Positions 27,974 to 37,508 are shown, counted from the stretch's first letter. The stretch: 64,000 nucleotides of DNA from Actinomycetes bacterium (GCA_023396115.1 JAEWXC010000036.1:1-64000); one strand, 5' to 3'. Made by a program: numbers and translations. The notes: generated by a model from the letters alone, not told the origin.

Positions 27974-28043
27974 GTGTGACGGCGCGTCCCCGGCGGTGCC
28001 GAGGGCTCGCCGGTCGCTCCGCTCCAAGATCGGCTTCACCCGC
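27974..28043. repeat. REP-like element, copy B2 (right arm replaced)
   Basis: Repeats the left two thirds of B1: GTGACGGCGCGTCCCCGGCG, GCTCGCC, GTCGCTCCGCTCCAAGATCG, then CTTCACCCGC. The right arm is missing and the sequence runs into a different repeat at 28047. This shows modular decay or insertion. Confidence 0.6.
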
Positions 28044-28046
28044 CTT

Positions 28047-28083
28047 CGTTCGGTGAGGTGCGAGCGGAGCGAGCCTCGAACCC
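28047..28083. repeat. 37-bp direct repeat R, copy 1
   Basis: CGTTCGGTGAGGTGCGAGCG ... GCCTCGAACCC. An almost identical copy (one mismatch) lies at 28236-28272. The two flank a set of shorter tandem repeats. Confidence 0.7.
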
Positions 28084-28123
28084 TCGTTCGGTGCGGTGTG
28101 GTGGGTGTGGTTCGTGGCCCCTC

Positions 28124-28231
28124 GTGCCTCGGGGCGCGTCACCGCGCGTTGTTGCCCCGCGTGCCTCGGGGCGCCTCACCGAGCGTTGTGGCCCTCGTGC
28201 CTCGGGGCGCCTCACCGAGCGTTGTTGCCCG
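28124..28231. repeat. Three tandem 36-37 bp repeats
   Basis: Units start at 28124, 28161 and 28197 with GTGCCTCGGGGCGC, followed by TCACCG, GCGTTGT and GCCC. The second and third copies are nearly identical; the first has GCGTCACCGCGC where they have CCTCACCGAGC. No unique spacer lies between them, so this is not CRISPR. Confidence 0.7.
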
Positions 28232-28235
28232 CCGT

Positions 28236-28272
28236 CGTTCGGTGAGGTGCGAGCGCAGCGAGCCTCGAACCC
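28236..28272. repeat. 37-bp direct repeat R, copy 2
   Basis: Same 37-bp sequence as 28047-28083 except GCGCAGCG for GCGGAGCG. It ends 18 bp before the MaoC gene start and so may form part of its leader. Confidence 0.7.
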
Positions 28273-28290
28273 CGCTCATCAGGAGGACAC

Positions 28291-29076
28291 ATGAGTACCG
28301 CTGACTGGATCGACCGCGACCTGGGGACCCGTGAGGTCTCCTGGACCGACCGGGACCCGATCCTCTACGCCCTGGCCGTCGGGGCGCGTCCCGACGAGCT
28401 CGACCTGGTCCACGAGACCCGGCTGCACGTGCTGCCGCCGTTCGCGCTCACCCTGGCCCAGTGGGCCCCCGACGTGCTCGGGGACGCCGGTGCCTTCGAC
28501 ACCAGCACCGCCGTCCAGGGTGCCCAGCGGCTGCAGGTGCTCGCCCCGATGCCGGCCGCAGGCACGGCCAGCATGACCGCCCGGGTCGCCGCCGTGTGGG
28601 ACAAGGGCGCGGCCGCCGTCTTCGAGGTCGAGGTCGCCTGCGAGTACTTCGTGGCCACCTGGTCGCTCTTCTGTCCCGGTGCCGGGGGCTTCGGCGGCGA
28701 ACGCGGCCCCGGCCGGGCACCCACGCCGACCGGCGAGCCCGACTGGTCCGCACCGCTGCCCGTCGCTGAGAACGCGGCCCTGCTCTACCGGTTGCTCGGT
28801 GACCGCCACCCGATCCACGTGGACCCGTCCGCTGCCCGCGGCATCGGCGCCGACCACCCGATCCTGCACGGTCTGGCGACGCTCGGCGCGGCCGCCCTGG
28901 TCGCGGCCCGGGTGAAGGGACGCGAGCCGTGGAGTCTGCGCGACCTCGAGGGCCGGTTCACCGGGCACGTCCTGCCCGGCGAGACGCTGACGGCGCACGG
29001 CTGGGCCGATGGCGCGCTCCGGGTCGACGGTCCGCGCGGCACCGTCGTGGACGGCGCCCGCGTCCTGTTCGGGTGA
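28291..29076 (+). CDS. MaoC-like (hotdog) enoyl-CoA hydratase
   Basis: A 261-residue hydratase-2-type double hotdog. The hydratase motif is readable in RLLGDRHPIHVDPSAA (Asp/His pair) and is followed by HPILHGLATLG. The N-terminal hotdog is degenerate, and the segment at about residues 40-90 shows the ETRLHVLPPFALTLAQW pattern seen in actinobacterial steroid hydratases. It follows the SDR at 26978-27859 across the repeat region, giving a hydratase-dehydrogenase pair fit for beta-oxidation. AGGAGG precedes the ATG. The exact acyl-CoA is not known. Confidence 0.82.
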   Translation: MSTADWIDRDLGTREVSWTDRDPILYALAVGARPDELDLVHETRLHVLPPFALTLAQWAPDVLGDAGAFDTSTAVQGAQRLQVLAPMPAAGTASMTARVAAVWDKGAAAVFEVEVACEYFVATWSLFCPGAGGFGGERGPGRAPTPTGEPDWSAPLPVAENAALLYRLLGDRHPIHVDPSAARGIGADHPILHGLATLGAAALVAARVKGREPWSLRDLEGRFTGHVLPGETLTAHGWADGALRVDGPRGTVVDGARVLFG

Positions 29077-29077
29077 C

Positions 29078-29812
29078 TCAGCAGGTGCTCGGCTGCGGCC
29101 CGTAGTCACCGGGAGTGCCCGGCTCCGTCGCCGCGAGGAGCTTCCGAACGTCGTCGGGGCCCTCACCGGTCACCGCCTCGGCGACCGAGTTCTCCTCGAG
29201 CAGGGACGCCGCGTACTCCTCGGCCCGGGCGAGGTCGCGCTGCTGGCCACCGAACTCGCCGACCCCGATCACGCCGTCGGTCACCGGCAGTGCGCTGTTG
29301 GCCCCGAGTCCGCGCCACGACCCGGGAATCACCCCATCACCCTCGTAGCAACGCTCGTCCTCCCAGTCCAGCGCCACCAGGTACTGCTGGCCGGACTCGA
29401 ACCGGGGGCGGTCGAGGGAGACCAGCGGAGCCCCGCTCTCAGTATTGCCACTGTGGAAGGCCCACCCCAGGGCTTCGTACTTCACGGTCTGGGGGAGCGG
29501 AGTTCCCTCGGGAGCAGACCAGAGAATGTCGATGACCTGCAGGGTCACGGTCCGGGGGACGGTTCCTTCTCCCAGCTGGACATCGTCCTCCGATGGCGCT
29601 TCTCGCTGTTCCTTCGTGACCTCCACGAGTGCTACAGCGTCGCTGTAGGTCACCCAATCTTGAGCCGTGTAACTCGGATACCGATCGCTCAACTGGATGG
29701 TGACCTGTTGAGCGCGTGGGTTCCCGTCGCCGGGGTTGTCATTCTCGCGAAATCCGCATCCCACCATGAGGAAGCACGCGGTGATAACCATAAAGTATCG
29801 ACGTTGAATCAT
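29078..29812 (-). CDS. Exported lipoprotein, unknown, paired with a metalloprotease
   Basis: A 244-residue protein with a signal peptide and lipobox (CFLMVGC, Cys near 19). The mature domain contains a central strand-rich region (RTVTLQVIDILWS; TVKYEALGWAF; YLVALDWEDERC). No family is recognised. It starts 14 bp after the stop of the metalloprotease gene and is surely in the same transcript. Third-position A/T is more common here than in neighbours. An inhibitor or carrier for the protease is possible, but purely by proximity. Confidence 0.6.
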   Translation of the reverse strand: MIQRRYFMVITACFLMVGCGFRENDNPGDGNPRAQQVTIQLSDRYPSYTAQDWVTYSDAVALVEVTKEQREAPSEDDVQLGEGTVPRTVTLQVIDILWSAPEGTPLPQTVKYEALGWAFHSGNTESGAPLVSLDRPRFESGQQYLVALDWEDERCYEGDGVIPGSWRGLGANSALPVTDGVIGVGEFGGQQRDLARAEEYAASLLEENSVAEAVTGEGPDDVRKLLAATEPGTPGDYGPQPSTC

Positions 29813-29826
29813 TTTGCCGGGATTCC

Positions 29827-30438
29827 CTAATAATTGTTGTTGATCCGAGTGATCTGGTTGTTGTCAAGGAAAACCCATGGGCCCACGGGAGTTCTCATGC
29901 AACCATTGTCACCGTCAGTGAGTGAAAGGCGCGGGCTTGCCCGATCGCCGTGCACGAAGCCCACTCCATGACCCAGTTCGTGGCAGAGCATTCCTGCGGT
30001 CCATGAGCCCGACTCGATCTTGATGTGGTGCTGGTCGCACTTGTATGTCAAGAGGTCGGGGTCGTTGCAGAAGGTGCTGCCGTTTGAGTCCCCGCTCACG
30101 GAGCCTTCGGTAAGGTACCAATCGGTTTCGGCGCCACCGCTGAAGGTTGGGGTTGAGTCGTGGGTGACGGACAGATTGGTCGGCTGGTACTCCGAGGCAA
30201 TGACATCACGTACCATTTGCTTATCACCTGCCTCAAGCGCGTTCGTGCCGCCCGAATCCATGTAGTACGTAACAGTTGCATTGTCGGTCTTGCAGGTTGT
30301 GCCACCAGTGCGCCAATGGTCATAATTGGCGGTGGGAATAAGATTGTCGGGGTTGGCGGCGCTGGCCGGCCCCTGTGCCATCCCGAGGAATCCGATCACT
30401 GTCATCGTGGTTGACAAAAGGATCCGTACTGACCTCAT
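29827..30438 (-). CDS. Secreted zinc metalloprotease (metzincin, HExxHxxGxxH)
   Basis: A 203-residue secreted protein: signal peptide (STTMTVIGFLGMAQGPASAA) and the zinc signature HELGHGVGFVH, followed by a Met-turn-like CMRTP. Cys residues (TTCKTD, STFCNDP, TYKCDQ, MLCHE, NGCM) suggest disulphides. ATG at 30438 after GGGAGGGAAGG. Base composition is clearly lower in GC than the surroundings (AAT, TAT, AAC-rich end ITRINNNY), suggesting recent acquisition. The target is unknown. It lies upstream of the lipoprotein gene, same operon. Confidence 0.85.
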   Translation of the reverse strand: MRSVRILLSTTMTVIGFLGMAQGPASAANPDNLIPTANYDHWRTGGTTCKTDNATVTYYMDSGGTNALEAGDKQMVRDVIASEYQPTNLSVTHDSTPTFSGGAETDWYLTEGSVSGDSNGSTFCNDPDLLTYKCDQHHIKIESGSWTAGMLCHELGHGVGFVHGDRASPRLSLTDGDNGCMRTPVGPWVFLDNNQITRINNNY

Positions 30439-30477
30439 GGCCTTCCCTCCCGCGCACCAAAAATTTCTGGGAAAATA

Positions 30478-30494
30478 CTGAGTCTCAGACTCAG
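30478..30494. promoter_or_regulatory. CTGAGTCT-C-AGACTCAG palindrome upstream of the metalloprotease
   Basis: Two perfect 8-bp arms flank a single base, about 40 bp upstream of the metalloprotease ATG, in an AT-richer stretch (AAAAATTTCTGGG). This is a good candidate operator for the two-gene unit. The rest of the 355-bp gap to the aldolase has no visible gene. Confidence 0.5.
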
Positions 30495-30755
30495 CCGTCA
30501 ATCGACTCAGCCACACACCGCGACTGGTTGCCGGCATCGCTCCGTCAGGGTGGTGGTCCGGGCGCGGCGGCCGTGCATTCCGTCCAAGGGCACGCGAACG
30601 ACTGTCGAAGGCGGCATGGTAAGAACGAAATGAGGCTGGGGATCCGCCCGCCGCTGTGCGCTTGACCGGGCAAAGACCTCCGGGTGCTCCCCCTACGCGG
30701 CTAGGGGATTCGCCGTCTGCTGGTCCGGCCGACGCCGTGAGAGTTGCCCCCGCTA

Positions 30756-30772
30756 GTCTGGCCGTGCCAGAC
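30756..30772. promoter_or_regulatory. GTCTGGC-CGT-GCCAGAC inverted repeat before fba
   Basis: Perfect 7-bp arms, 22 bp before the aldolase ATG, close to a CTAGTCT stretch that could be a -10 region. It could form an mRNA leader hairpin or a regulator site. Weak evidence. Confidence 0.35.
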
Positions 30773-30793
30773 ACCTGTTCGCAAGGAGAGCAC

Positions 30794-31828
<1,035 letters not shown>

Positions 31829-31852
31829 GCACACCTGCCCGACACACCACGC

Positions 31853-31878
31853 CGGCCGGTCCCCGGGGGGACCGGCCG
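31853..31878. terminator. Convergent hairpin between fba and the MFS gene
   Basis: CGGCCGGTCCCC pairs perfectly with GGGGACCGGCCG over 12 bp with a two-base loop. It lies between the convergent aldolase and MFS exporter genes and could stop both. Confidence 0.7.
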
Positions 31879-31913
31879 TCGTGGCGTTCCGGTGCTGGGC
31901 GCGACGCCCCTCG

Positions 31914-33416
31914 TCACGGGCGGGCCGAGCCAACCGCCGCGAAGTGTCGGGGCCGCTCCAGGAACAGCACGGCGAGCAGGCCCACCAGCAGCACGGCAGG
32001 GACCAGCCACAGGGTCTCGGCCATCGCGCTGGCGAACTCGTCAGCCACCTGGGGCGGCATGGCGCCGGTCGAGGACGCGCCGGCCTCGCCGCCGGAGAAG
32101 CCGCCGAACCCGTGCGCAGCCATCCGGGCGTCCAGCAGCACCGCCACGGCTGCCGAGCCGAGCACGGCGCCGAACTGCCGGGTGGCGTTGAAGACGCCGG
32201 CGCCGGCACCGGCCTGGGCCATCGGCAGGTTGCGGTTGGCCGTGGCGGCCAGCGGGCCGAACAGGAACGAGGTCCCGGCGCCCAGCAGTGCCAGGGACAG
32301 GCACAGCTCCCACAGCGGGGCGTCGGGTTCCATCGCCAGGGCGAACCAGCCCAGGGCCACCACCGCGGAGCTGAACCCGAACACGGTGAGGATGCGCGGG
32401 TGCACTCGGTCGGTGAGCTGGCCGGCGAACCTGGCCAGCAGGATCGACATGACCGCCATCGGCGCCATCAGCAGACCGGCCTCGGTGGCGGTGTAGCCGC
32501 GCACCGCCTGGGCGTAGAACATCACCGGGAACCCCATCGCGGTGAAGGCGAAGCCCAGGGTGGAGGTGGCGATCGTCGAGACTGAGAAGTTGCGGTCGGA
32601 GAAGAGGTGCAGCGGCAGCAGCGGCTCCCGACGGTTCTGCGACTGCCAGTAGACGAAGGCCGCCATCAGCACCACGCCGAAGGCGATCAGCCCCCAGACC
32701 GTGAACGGACCGGCGATGTGGCCCCAGTCGTACTGGTGGCCCTCCTGGATCCCGAAGACCAGCAGGAACATGCCGACGCCGGACAGGGCCACGCCGAGCC
32801 AGTCGAAGGAGTGCCGGTGCGTGGCCAGCGAGGGCACGAGCCGCCAGGTCAGCACGAAGCTGAGCACGCCGACCGGGATGTTGATGAAGAAGACCCACTC
32901 CCAGCCGAGGTGCTCGGTGAGGAAGCCTCCCAGGATCGGGCCGACCAGGGTCGCGACGCCCGCGGTGGCGCCCCACAGCGCCATCGCCGAACCGCGCCGG
33001 GCGGCCGGGAAGATCTTGGTGATCACCGCCATCGTCTGGGGCGTCATCATCGCCGCGCCCAGCCCTTGCACGGCCCGGGCCGCGATCAGGGTCTGCACGT
33101 CGCCGGCCAGCCCGCACCACAACGAGGAGAGGGTGAAGACGACCAGGCCGGTCATGAACAGGTTCTTCGCACCGAACCGGTCGCCCAGACGGCCGGTGAT
33201 CAGGATCGGCACCGCGTAGGTGAGCAGGTAGGCGCTGGTCACCCAGATGACCTCGTTGACGCCGGCTCCGAGCTCCTCGGTGATCGCCGGGGTCGCCACC
33301 GTCACGATGGTCATGTCGACCATGATCATGAAGAAGCCGAGCACCATCGCCCACAGGGGCGGCCAGGGGTTGTCGAGGGTCTCGTCCACCGGGGCCTGAG
33401 AGGTGGACGAGCTCAT
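31914..33416 (-). CDS. DHA2-family (EmrB/QacA-type) MFS drug exporter
   Basis: A 500-residue protein with 14 hydrophobic segments. The N-terminal half has the DHA2 motifs (MIMVDMTIVTVATPAI; GRLGDRFGAKNLF; GGFLTEHLGWEWVFFINIPVG). Proton-driven export of lipophilic or cationic compounds is expected. ATG start overlaps the stop of the DUF3151 gene by ATGA, so those two are translationally coupled, an unexpected pairing. No substrate can be predicted. Confidence 0.92.
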   Translation of the reverse strand: MSSSTSQAPVDETLDNPWPPLWAMVLGFFMIMVDMTIVTVATPAITEELGAGVNEVIWVTSAYLLTYAVPILITGRLGDRFGAKNLFMTGLVVFTLSSLWCGLAGDVQTLIAARAVQGLGAAMMTPQTMAVITKIFPAARRGSAMALWGATAGVATLVGPILGGFLTEHLGWEWVFFINIPVGVLSFVLTWRLVPSLATHRHSFDWLGVALSGVGMFLLVFGIQEGHQYDWGHIAGPFTVWGLIAFGVVLMAAFVYWQSQNRREPLLPLHLFSDRNFSVSTIATSTLGFAFTAMGFPVMFYAQAVRGYTATEAGLLMAPMAVMSILLARFAGQLTDRVHPRILTVFGFSSAVVALGWFALAMEPDAPLWELCLSLALLGAGTSFLFGPLAATANRNLPMAQAGAGAGVFNATRQFGAVLGSAAVAVLLDARMAAHGFGGFSGGEAGASSTGAMPPQVADEFASAMAETLWLVPAVLLVGLLAVLFLERPRHFAAVGSARP

Positions 33417-33826
33417 CGCAGGAGTTCGTCCGCGGCGGTGCTGCTCGAGTCGCGCAGGAACGTGGCGCACCGCTCGGCCTCGTCGTCCTCGCCGATCGCG
33501 CGGGCGGCCAGAGTCAGCAGGGCCAGGGCGCGCAGGAAGCCGCGGTTCGGCTCGTGCTCCCACGGCACCGGGCCGTGGCCCTTCCAGCCGTTGCGGCGCA
33601 GCATGTCCAGGGAACGGTGGTAGCCGACCCGGGCGTAGGCGTAGACGGTCACGTCGTCGGCGCCGGCGTCGCTGGCCTGCTGGGCCAGGGCCGCCCAGGC
33701 GGCGGGGGAGGCGGGGTGGCGGCGCACCACGTCAGCGGGTGCGGTGCCGCCGGCCAGCTCGGCCGCGGCGGGGTCCTCGGGGAGGCGGGTCGGCGGCGGG
33801 CCGGCCATCAGGTCGATGTGGTTCAT
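33413..33826 (-). CDS. DUF3151 family protein
   Basis: A 137-residue protein: ADVVRRHPASPAAWAALAQQ, VYAYARVGYHRSLDMLRRNG then WKGHGPVPWEHEPNRGFLRA, and EAERCATFLRDSSS, all typical of DUF3151. The family is widespread in actinobacteria next to fba and purA, with an unknown role; its alpha-helical pattern resembles tetratricopeptide repeats. ATGA overlap with the MFS exporter downstream. Confidence 0.88.
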   Translation of the reverse strand: MNHIDLMAGPPPTRLPEDPAAAELAGGTAPADVVRRHPASPAAWAALAQQASDAGADDVTVYAYARVGYHRSLDMLRRNGWKGHGPVPWEHEPNRGFLRALALLTLAARAIGEDDEAERCATFLRDSSSTAADELLR

Positions 33827-33936
33827 GGGGCCAGCCTGCCACCGGGGACCGACGCTCCTGCGTGGGGTGCCACGCAACGAACGGATCGTCACCCTGCTCG
33901 CCGACCGGAAGTGGGCCCCGACGAACGTCGGAGGAA

Positions 33937-34299
33937 TCAGGCGAAGACGCCGACCCGCGGCCCCAGCACCAACCACGCGGTGCACGCCACCGCCAGCACC
34001 GGCAGCACGACGGCCCAGCCCACCCAGTTCGAGAACTCCTGGGCCAACCGGGCCAGCATCCCCGCAGTGCCGAGCACCAGGGCGACCACGGCCCACCACG
34101 GCGGCACGTCCGTGGCGGTGAAGGAGGCGACACCGGCGATCACCAGGACCAGGCCGACCAGCGCCGCCACGGCCCCGGCCAGCCAGATCGCGACCGCACC
34201 GGCCGCCACCCCGACCCCCAGGAGGACCTTGCGCGCAGCCGATGGCTCGGTGCCCGCGGCCGTGTCCGGGGCTGTGCCGGTGTCCCTGTGCTCGTCCAT
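33937..34299 (-). CDS. Small membrane protein with three to four helices
   Basis: A 120-residue protein: polar N-terminus (about 22 residues), then four hydrophobic stretches (VLLGVGVAAGAVAIWLAGAV; ALVGLVLVIAGVASF; AVVALVLGTAGML; VLPVLAVACTAWLVLG). No known family. It lies between DUF3151 and lysK with about 30 bp to the latter's stop, so it might be co-transcribed with lysK. Confidence 0.6.
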   Translation of the reverse strand: MDEHRDTGTAPDTAAGTEPSAARKVLLGVGVAAGAVAIWLAGAVAALVGLVLVIAGVASFTATDVPPWWAVVALVLGTAGMLARLAQEFSNWVGWAVVLPVLAVACTAWLVLGPRVGVFA

Positions 34300-34328
34300 G
34301 TCCCCGCCGAGACCCCCCTCCGGTGCGG

Positions 34329-35981
34329 TCAGCCGCCGAGCAGCTGACGGACCTTCTCGGTCCCCAGTGCGACGACCAGGGTCGGCAGCCGCGGACCCTT
34401 CTCGGCGGCGACGAACAGCTCGTAGAGGAGTCCGAAGAACGCCTTCTGGTCGGCCTTGACCTCATCGGTCGGCTTGTCGGTCAGCTCCAGGCCGGCGGCC
34501 AGCTTCGGCACGCCGTAGACGACGGTGGTCACCTCGTCCTGGGTGAGCTCGGCCGGCAGGTGGGTCAGGAGCAGGTCGATCCAGGTCCGCTCGGCGTCGC
34601 TGAGGGCGGCCAGCCGCTCGGTGTCGGGGGTCTCGCGGACGTTGGTGCGCTCGTCGGCCGGGACGAACTCGGCCGTCCACTGCATCGCCTTGGACAGCCG
34701 CGGCTGCAGGTCGTCGACCGAGTCGTGCGGGAAACCGACCTGGGTGACGATCTCGGAGATCAGGTCCGCCGACCCCGCGGTGACGTCGGCCACCGAGGAG
34801 AGCGTGCGGAACGGGACGGTGACGCTGCTGGCCGGCAGCGGGCTGTCAGCGGTGGCGACCGCGCGCTCGTGCGCCAGGACGGCCACGTCGCGCTTCTCCG
34901 GGTTGCCGGCCTTCTTGGTCAGCGCGTCCCACTCGTCGTAGAGGCGCACCACCTCGGGACCGAAGTCGATGTCGAAGGTCTGCTTGGGGGCGCGGCGCAC
35001 GTAGAGCCAGCGCAGGATCGCCGGCTCCAGCACCCGCAGCGCGTCGGTCGCGGTCGGCACACCGCCGGCCGAGGAGGACATCTTCTGCATCCCGGCGAAC
35101 CCGACGAAGCCGTAGGCCACGAACGAGGGAGCGGTGGCGCCGAAGTGGGTCACCACCTCCTTGCCGACGGTGTAGGACGAGCCGGGGGTGGCGTGGTCGG
35201 CGCCGCCGGGCTCGAAGTCGACACCCTCGAAGGCCCAGCGCATCGGCCAGTCGATCTTCCAGACCAGCTTGCCCTCGTCCTGGGTGGCGACGTTGGTGAC
35301 GTGCTGCTCGCCGCAGGCGTTGCAGGTGTAGGCCAGGTCGGTGGTCTCGTCGACGTAGGAGGTGATCGTCACCGTGTCGCGCCCGCAGCCGCGGCAGAAC
35401 GGCTTGTAGGGGAAGCGGGACAGGTCCTCGACCGGCTCAGTCGGCTCGGGAGCCTCCTCGCCCTCGTCGGTCTTCTTCTTCGTCCGGTACTTGGCGAGCA
35501 CCGCGTCGAGCTCGCGACGGTGGCGCACCGCGTGCAGCACCTGCTCGCGGTAGGTGCCGGCCCGGTACTGCTCGGTCTGGGAGACCTCGTGCATGACCAC
35601 GCCCAGCTCGGCCAGCGCCTCGAGCAGCGGGGCCTTGAAGTGCTCGGCCCACGAGGTGTGGCACTCCCACGGATCCGGGACGGCGGAGAGCGGGCGGCCG
35701 ATGTGGTCGGCCCACTCGGCCGGGACACCGGCGGGGACCTTGCGGAACCGGTCGTAGTCGTCCCAGCTGTGCAGGTGCCGGACCTCCACGCCACGGCGGC
35801 GCAGCTCGTCGGCGACGAAGTGCACGGTGAGGAACTCGCGCAGGTTGCCCAGGTGGACCGGGCCACTGGGGGAGGCGCCGGAGGCGCACGTGACCGGGTT
35901 GCCCTCACCTGCGTGACGCACAGCTTCATCCGCTGCCCGGGTCACCCAGTCGGTTGCCTCGCCCTTCTGCCCACGTGCCAT
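34329..35981 (-). CDS. lysK: Class I lysyl-tRNA synthetase
   Basis: A 550-residue class I synthetase: HIGH-type motif SGPVHLGNLRE (HLGN at 43-46), KMSKS-type MQKMSSSAGG and an alpha-helix-cage C-terminus. Two CxxC zinc knuckles (FCRGCGRD; YTCNACGEQ) stand in the central insertion. Class I LysRS is the archaeal-type enzyme, found only sporadically in bacteria, among them some actinobacteria. No class II lysS is visible in this window. ATG at 35981 is the only good start. Confidence 0.94.
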   Translation of the reverse strand: MARGQKGEATDWVTRAADEAVRHAGEGNPVTCASGASPSGPVHLGNLREFLTVHFVADELRRRGVEVRHLHSWDDYDRFRKVPAGVPAEWADHIGRPLSAVPDPWECHTSWAEHFKAPLLEALAELGVVMHEVSQTEQYRAGTYREQVLHAVRHRRELDAVLAKYRTKKKTDEGEEAPEPTEPVEDLSRFPYKPFCRGCGRDTVTITSYVDETTDLAYTCNACGEQHVTNVATQDEGKLVWKIDWPMRWAFEGVDFEPGGADHATPGSSYTVGKEVVTHFGATAPSFVAYGFVGFAGMQKMSSSAGGVPTATDALRVLEPAILRWLYVRRAPKQTFDIDFGPEVVRLYDEWDALTKKAGNPEKRDVAVLAHERAVATADSPLPASSVTVPFRTLSSVADVTAGSADLISEIVTQVGFPHDSVDDLQPRLSKAMQWTAEFVPADERTNVRETPDTERLAALSDAERTWIDLLLTHLPAELTQDEVTTVVYGVPKLAAGLELTDKPTDEVKADQKAFFGLLYELFVAAEKGPRLPTLVVALGTEKVRQLLGG

Positions 35982-36115
35982 GCGCTGACTCTCCACCCTT
36001 CGCCTCGGGGCCGGCGAGCGCCGACCGGGATCAAGGTTAGGCCCTCGACCGGCCCGGGCCACGCCCGCGTGCGTGGGTGGTCACGGGTGAGCGAGCGGGT
36101 GGCACACTGACGCGC

Positions 36116-36772
36116 GTGTCCGACCACACCACCAGCACCCGCCGGGTCCGCGGAGCCCGGGTGTGGCGGACCCTCGGCGCGGTCCTGGTCCTGCTCGGGC
36201 TGGGCGTCCTGGGCTACGTCGGCTGGGAGCTGTACGGCACCAACGTGGTCGCCGGTCGCAGCCAGGAGCGCATGCACCAGCAGATCGTGCGGGCGTGGGA
36301 CGAGGGCCGGGAGCCCTCGCCGACCGCCACGGGCGATGCGCTGGTGCGGATACCCCGGTTCGGGGAGGACTGGGTCAAGCCCGTCCTGCTCGGCTTCGAC
36401 GACGACACCCTGGCCCGTTCCGTCGGCCGGTTCCCCGACGGGGCGGAGCCGGGCGAGGTCGGCAACGTCGTCCTCGCAGGACACCGGGTGACCCGGGGGG
36501 AGCCGTTCCGGGACTTCCTGGACCTGCGGCGCGGTGACCTGGTCGTCGTGGAGACGCGCACCAAGGTCTACACCTACGAACTGCGCGGTGACGGGGACGA
36601 CGTGCGCGTCGACTTCAGCACCTCGTGGCCCCTCCAGCCGGTGCCCGAGCCGGACGCCGGCAGCCGCGAACCCACCGAACGCCTCATCACGCTCATCACG
36701 TGCTCGGAGATCTTCCACACCGACGACCGCAACGTCGTCACGGGCGTCCTGGTGGACGTCCGCCCACGCTGA
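36116..36772 (+). CDS. Class E sortase
   Basis: A 218-residue membrane-anchored transpeptidase. One N-terminal TM segment (LGAVLVLLGLGVLGYVGW), catalytic His 123 (VLAGHRVTRG), Cys 196 (ITLITCSEIF) and Arg 205 (TDDRNVVTG). Class E enzymes attach proteins with LAxTG-type sorting signals to the actinobacterial cell wall. GTG at 36116 is in frame and gives the normal N-terminus. Immediately downstream is the start of a broken vWA surface-protein gene, a likely substrate relic. Confidence 0.9.
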   Translation: MSDHTTSTRRVRGARVWRTLGAVLVLLGLGVLGYVGWELYGTNVVAGRSQERMHQQIVRAWDEGREPSPTATGDALVRIPRFGEDWVKPVLLGFDDDTLARSVGRFPDGAEPGEVGNVVLAGHRVTRGEPFRDFLDLRRGDLVVVETRTKVYTYELRGDGDDVRVDFSTSWPLQPVPEPDAGSREPTERLITLITCSEIFHTDDRNVVTGVLVDVRPR

Positions 36773-37369
36773 TCCTCCCCGGGCGATCCCGTGGCGTGAG
36801 CCCGGGGTGAGAGCCGGGATGAAAGCCGGGGTGAATTATCCGGCTCACCCACATTTCTGCGCGGCCTGACGACCGATGGTCACGACGCGAGGCACACGAC
36901 GCCTCCGTACGTACATCGTCTTCAGGAGTGATCCCGTGTCAGCACCCACCCGTGACCTGCCGACCGGCAGCGCTACGCGGCCGCCGAGGGCCTGGCGGTG
37001 GCTGAGCGTCCTGCTCAGCAGCCTCTTCCTGCTCGTGGCCACCGCCACCGGAGCGTCCGCCGTCCAGTCGACCACGACCCCCGCGGCCAACCCGCCGATG
37101 CCCTCGCAGTGCGAGCTGGACCTGGCGATCAGCCTCGACCTGTCCAACTCGGGATCGCGGCGCGGACGGTCCGGGTGGCCCACCCGTCGTCGGGACTCTC
37201 CGGCACACCTGCGAGCCGCGCGACGAGGGAGCCGGTCTGCACGCGGCGAGTCTATGGCGAGCGGGGTCCGTCAGTGTGCGGACCTGCACCATCCGGTGCG
37301 GGGGCCCGCTCGCCGTCGGCCGCGGGTGCGCTCGGGTTCGCACGGATCGCACGCGGGTGAGGAGACGCT

Positions 37370-37412
37370 GAGGGCGCCCGAATCGTTCCCCTGCAGCGAT
37401 TCGCGCGCCCTC
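37370..37412. terminator. 16-bp stem hairpin after the broken surface gene
   Basis: GAGGGCGCCCGAATCG and CGATTCGCGCGCCCTC pair at 15 of 16 positions around an 11-nt loop. It lies inside the non-coding tail of the broken gene and upstream of the next promoter, so it may be the original gene's terminator. Confidence 0.6.
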
Positions 37413-37437
37413 GGCCGCGTCCGTGGGATCCCCCGAC

Positions 37438-37466
37438 CTGCCACGAACGCTGATACCGAGTATAGC
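37438..37466 (+). promoter_or_regulatory. Candidate promoter of the TrmB/LuxR-like regulator
   Basis: -35 CTGCCA, 17-bp spacer and -10 TATAGC lie about 50 bp before the ATG at 37513-37522. The match to the housekeeping sigma consensus is fair, and the region is AT-richer than neighbouring DNA. Confidence 0.4.
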
Positions 37467-37495
37467 CGTGCTGCGCCCGTGCACCTGTCCACTTC

Positions 37496-37508
37496 GTGCC
37501 AGTGGCAC
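37496..37508. promoter_or_regulatory. GTGCCA-G-TGGCAC palindrome at the regulator's start
   Basis: Perfect 6-bp arms round one base, five bases before the first ATG, overlapping the ribosome-binding region. It could be an autoregulatory site for the regulator encoded downstream. Confidence 0.4.

Noticed and set aside
28124..28231. CRISPR array
   Set aside because: Units are contiguous and lack unique spacers of constant length; no cas genes nearby.
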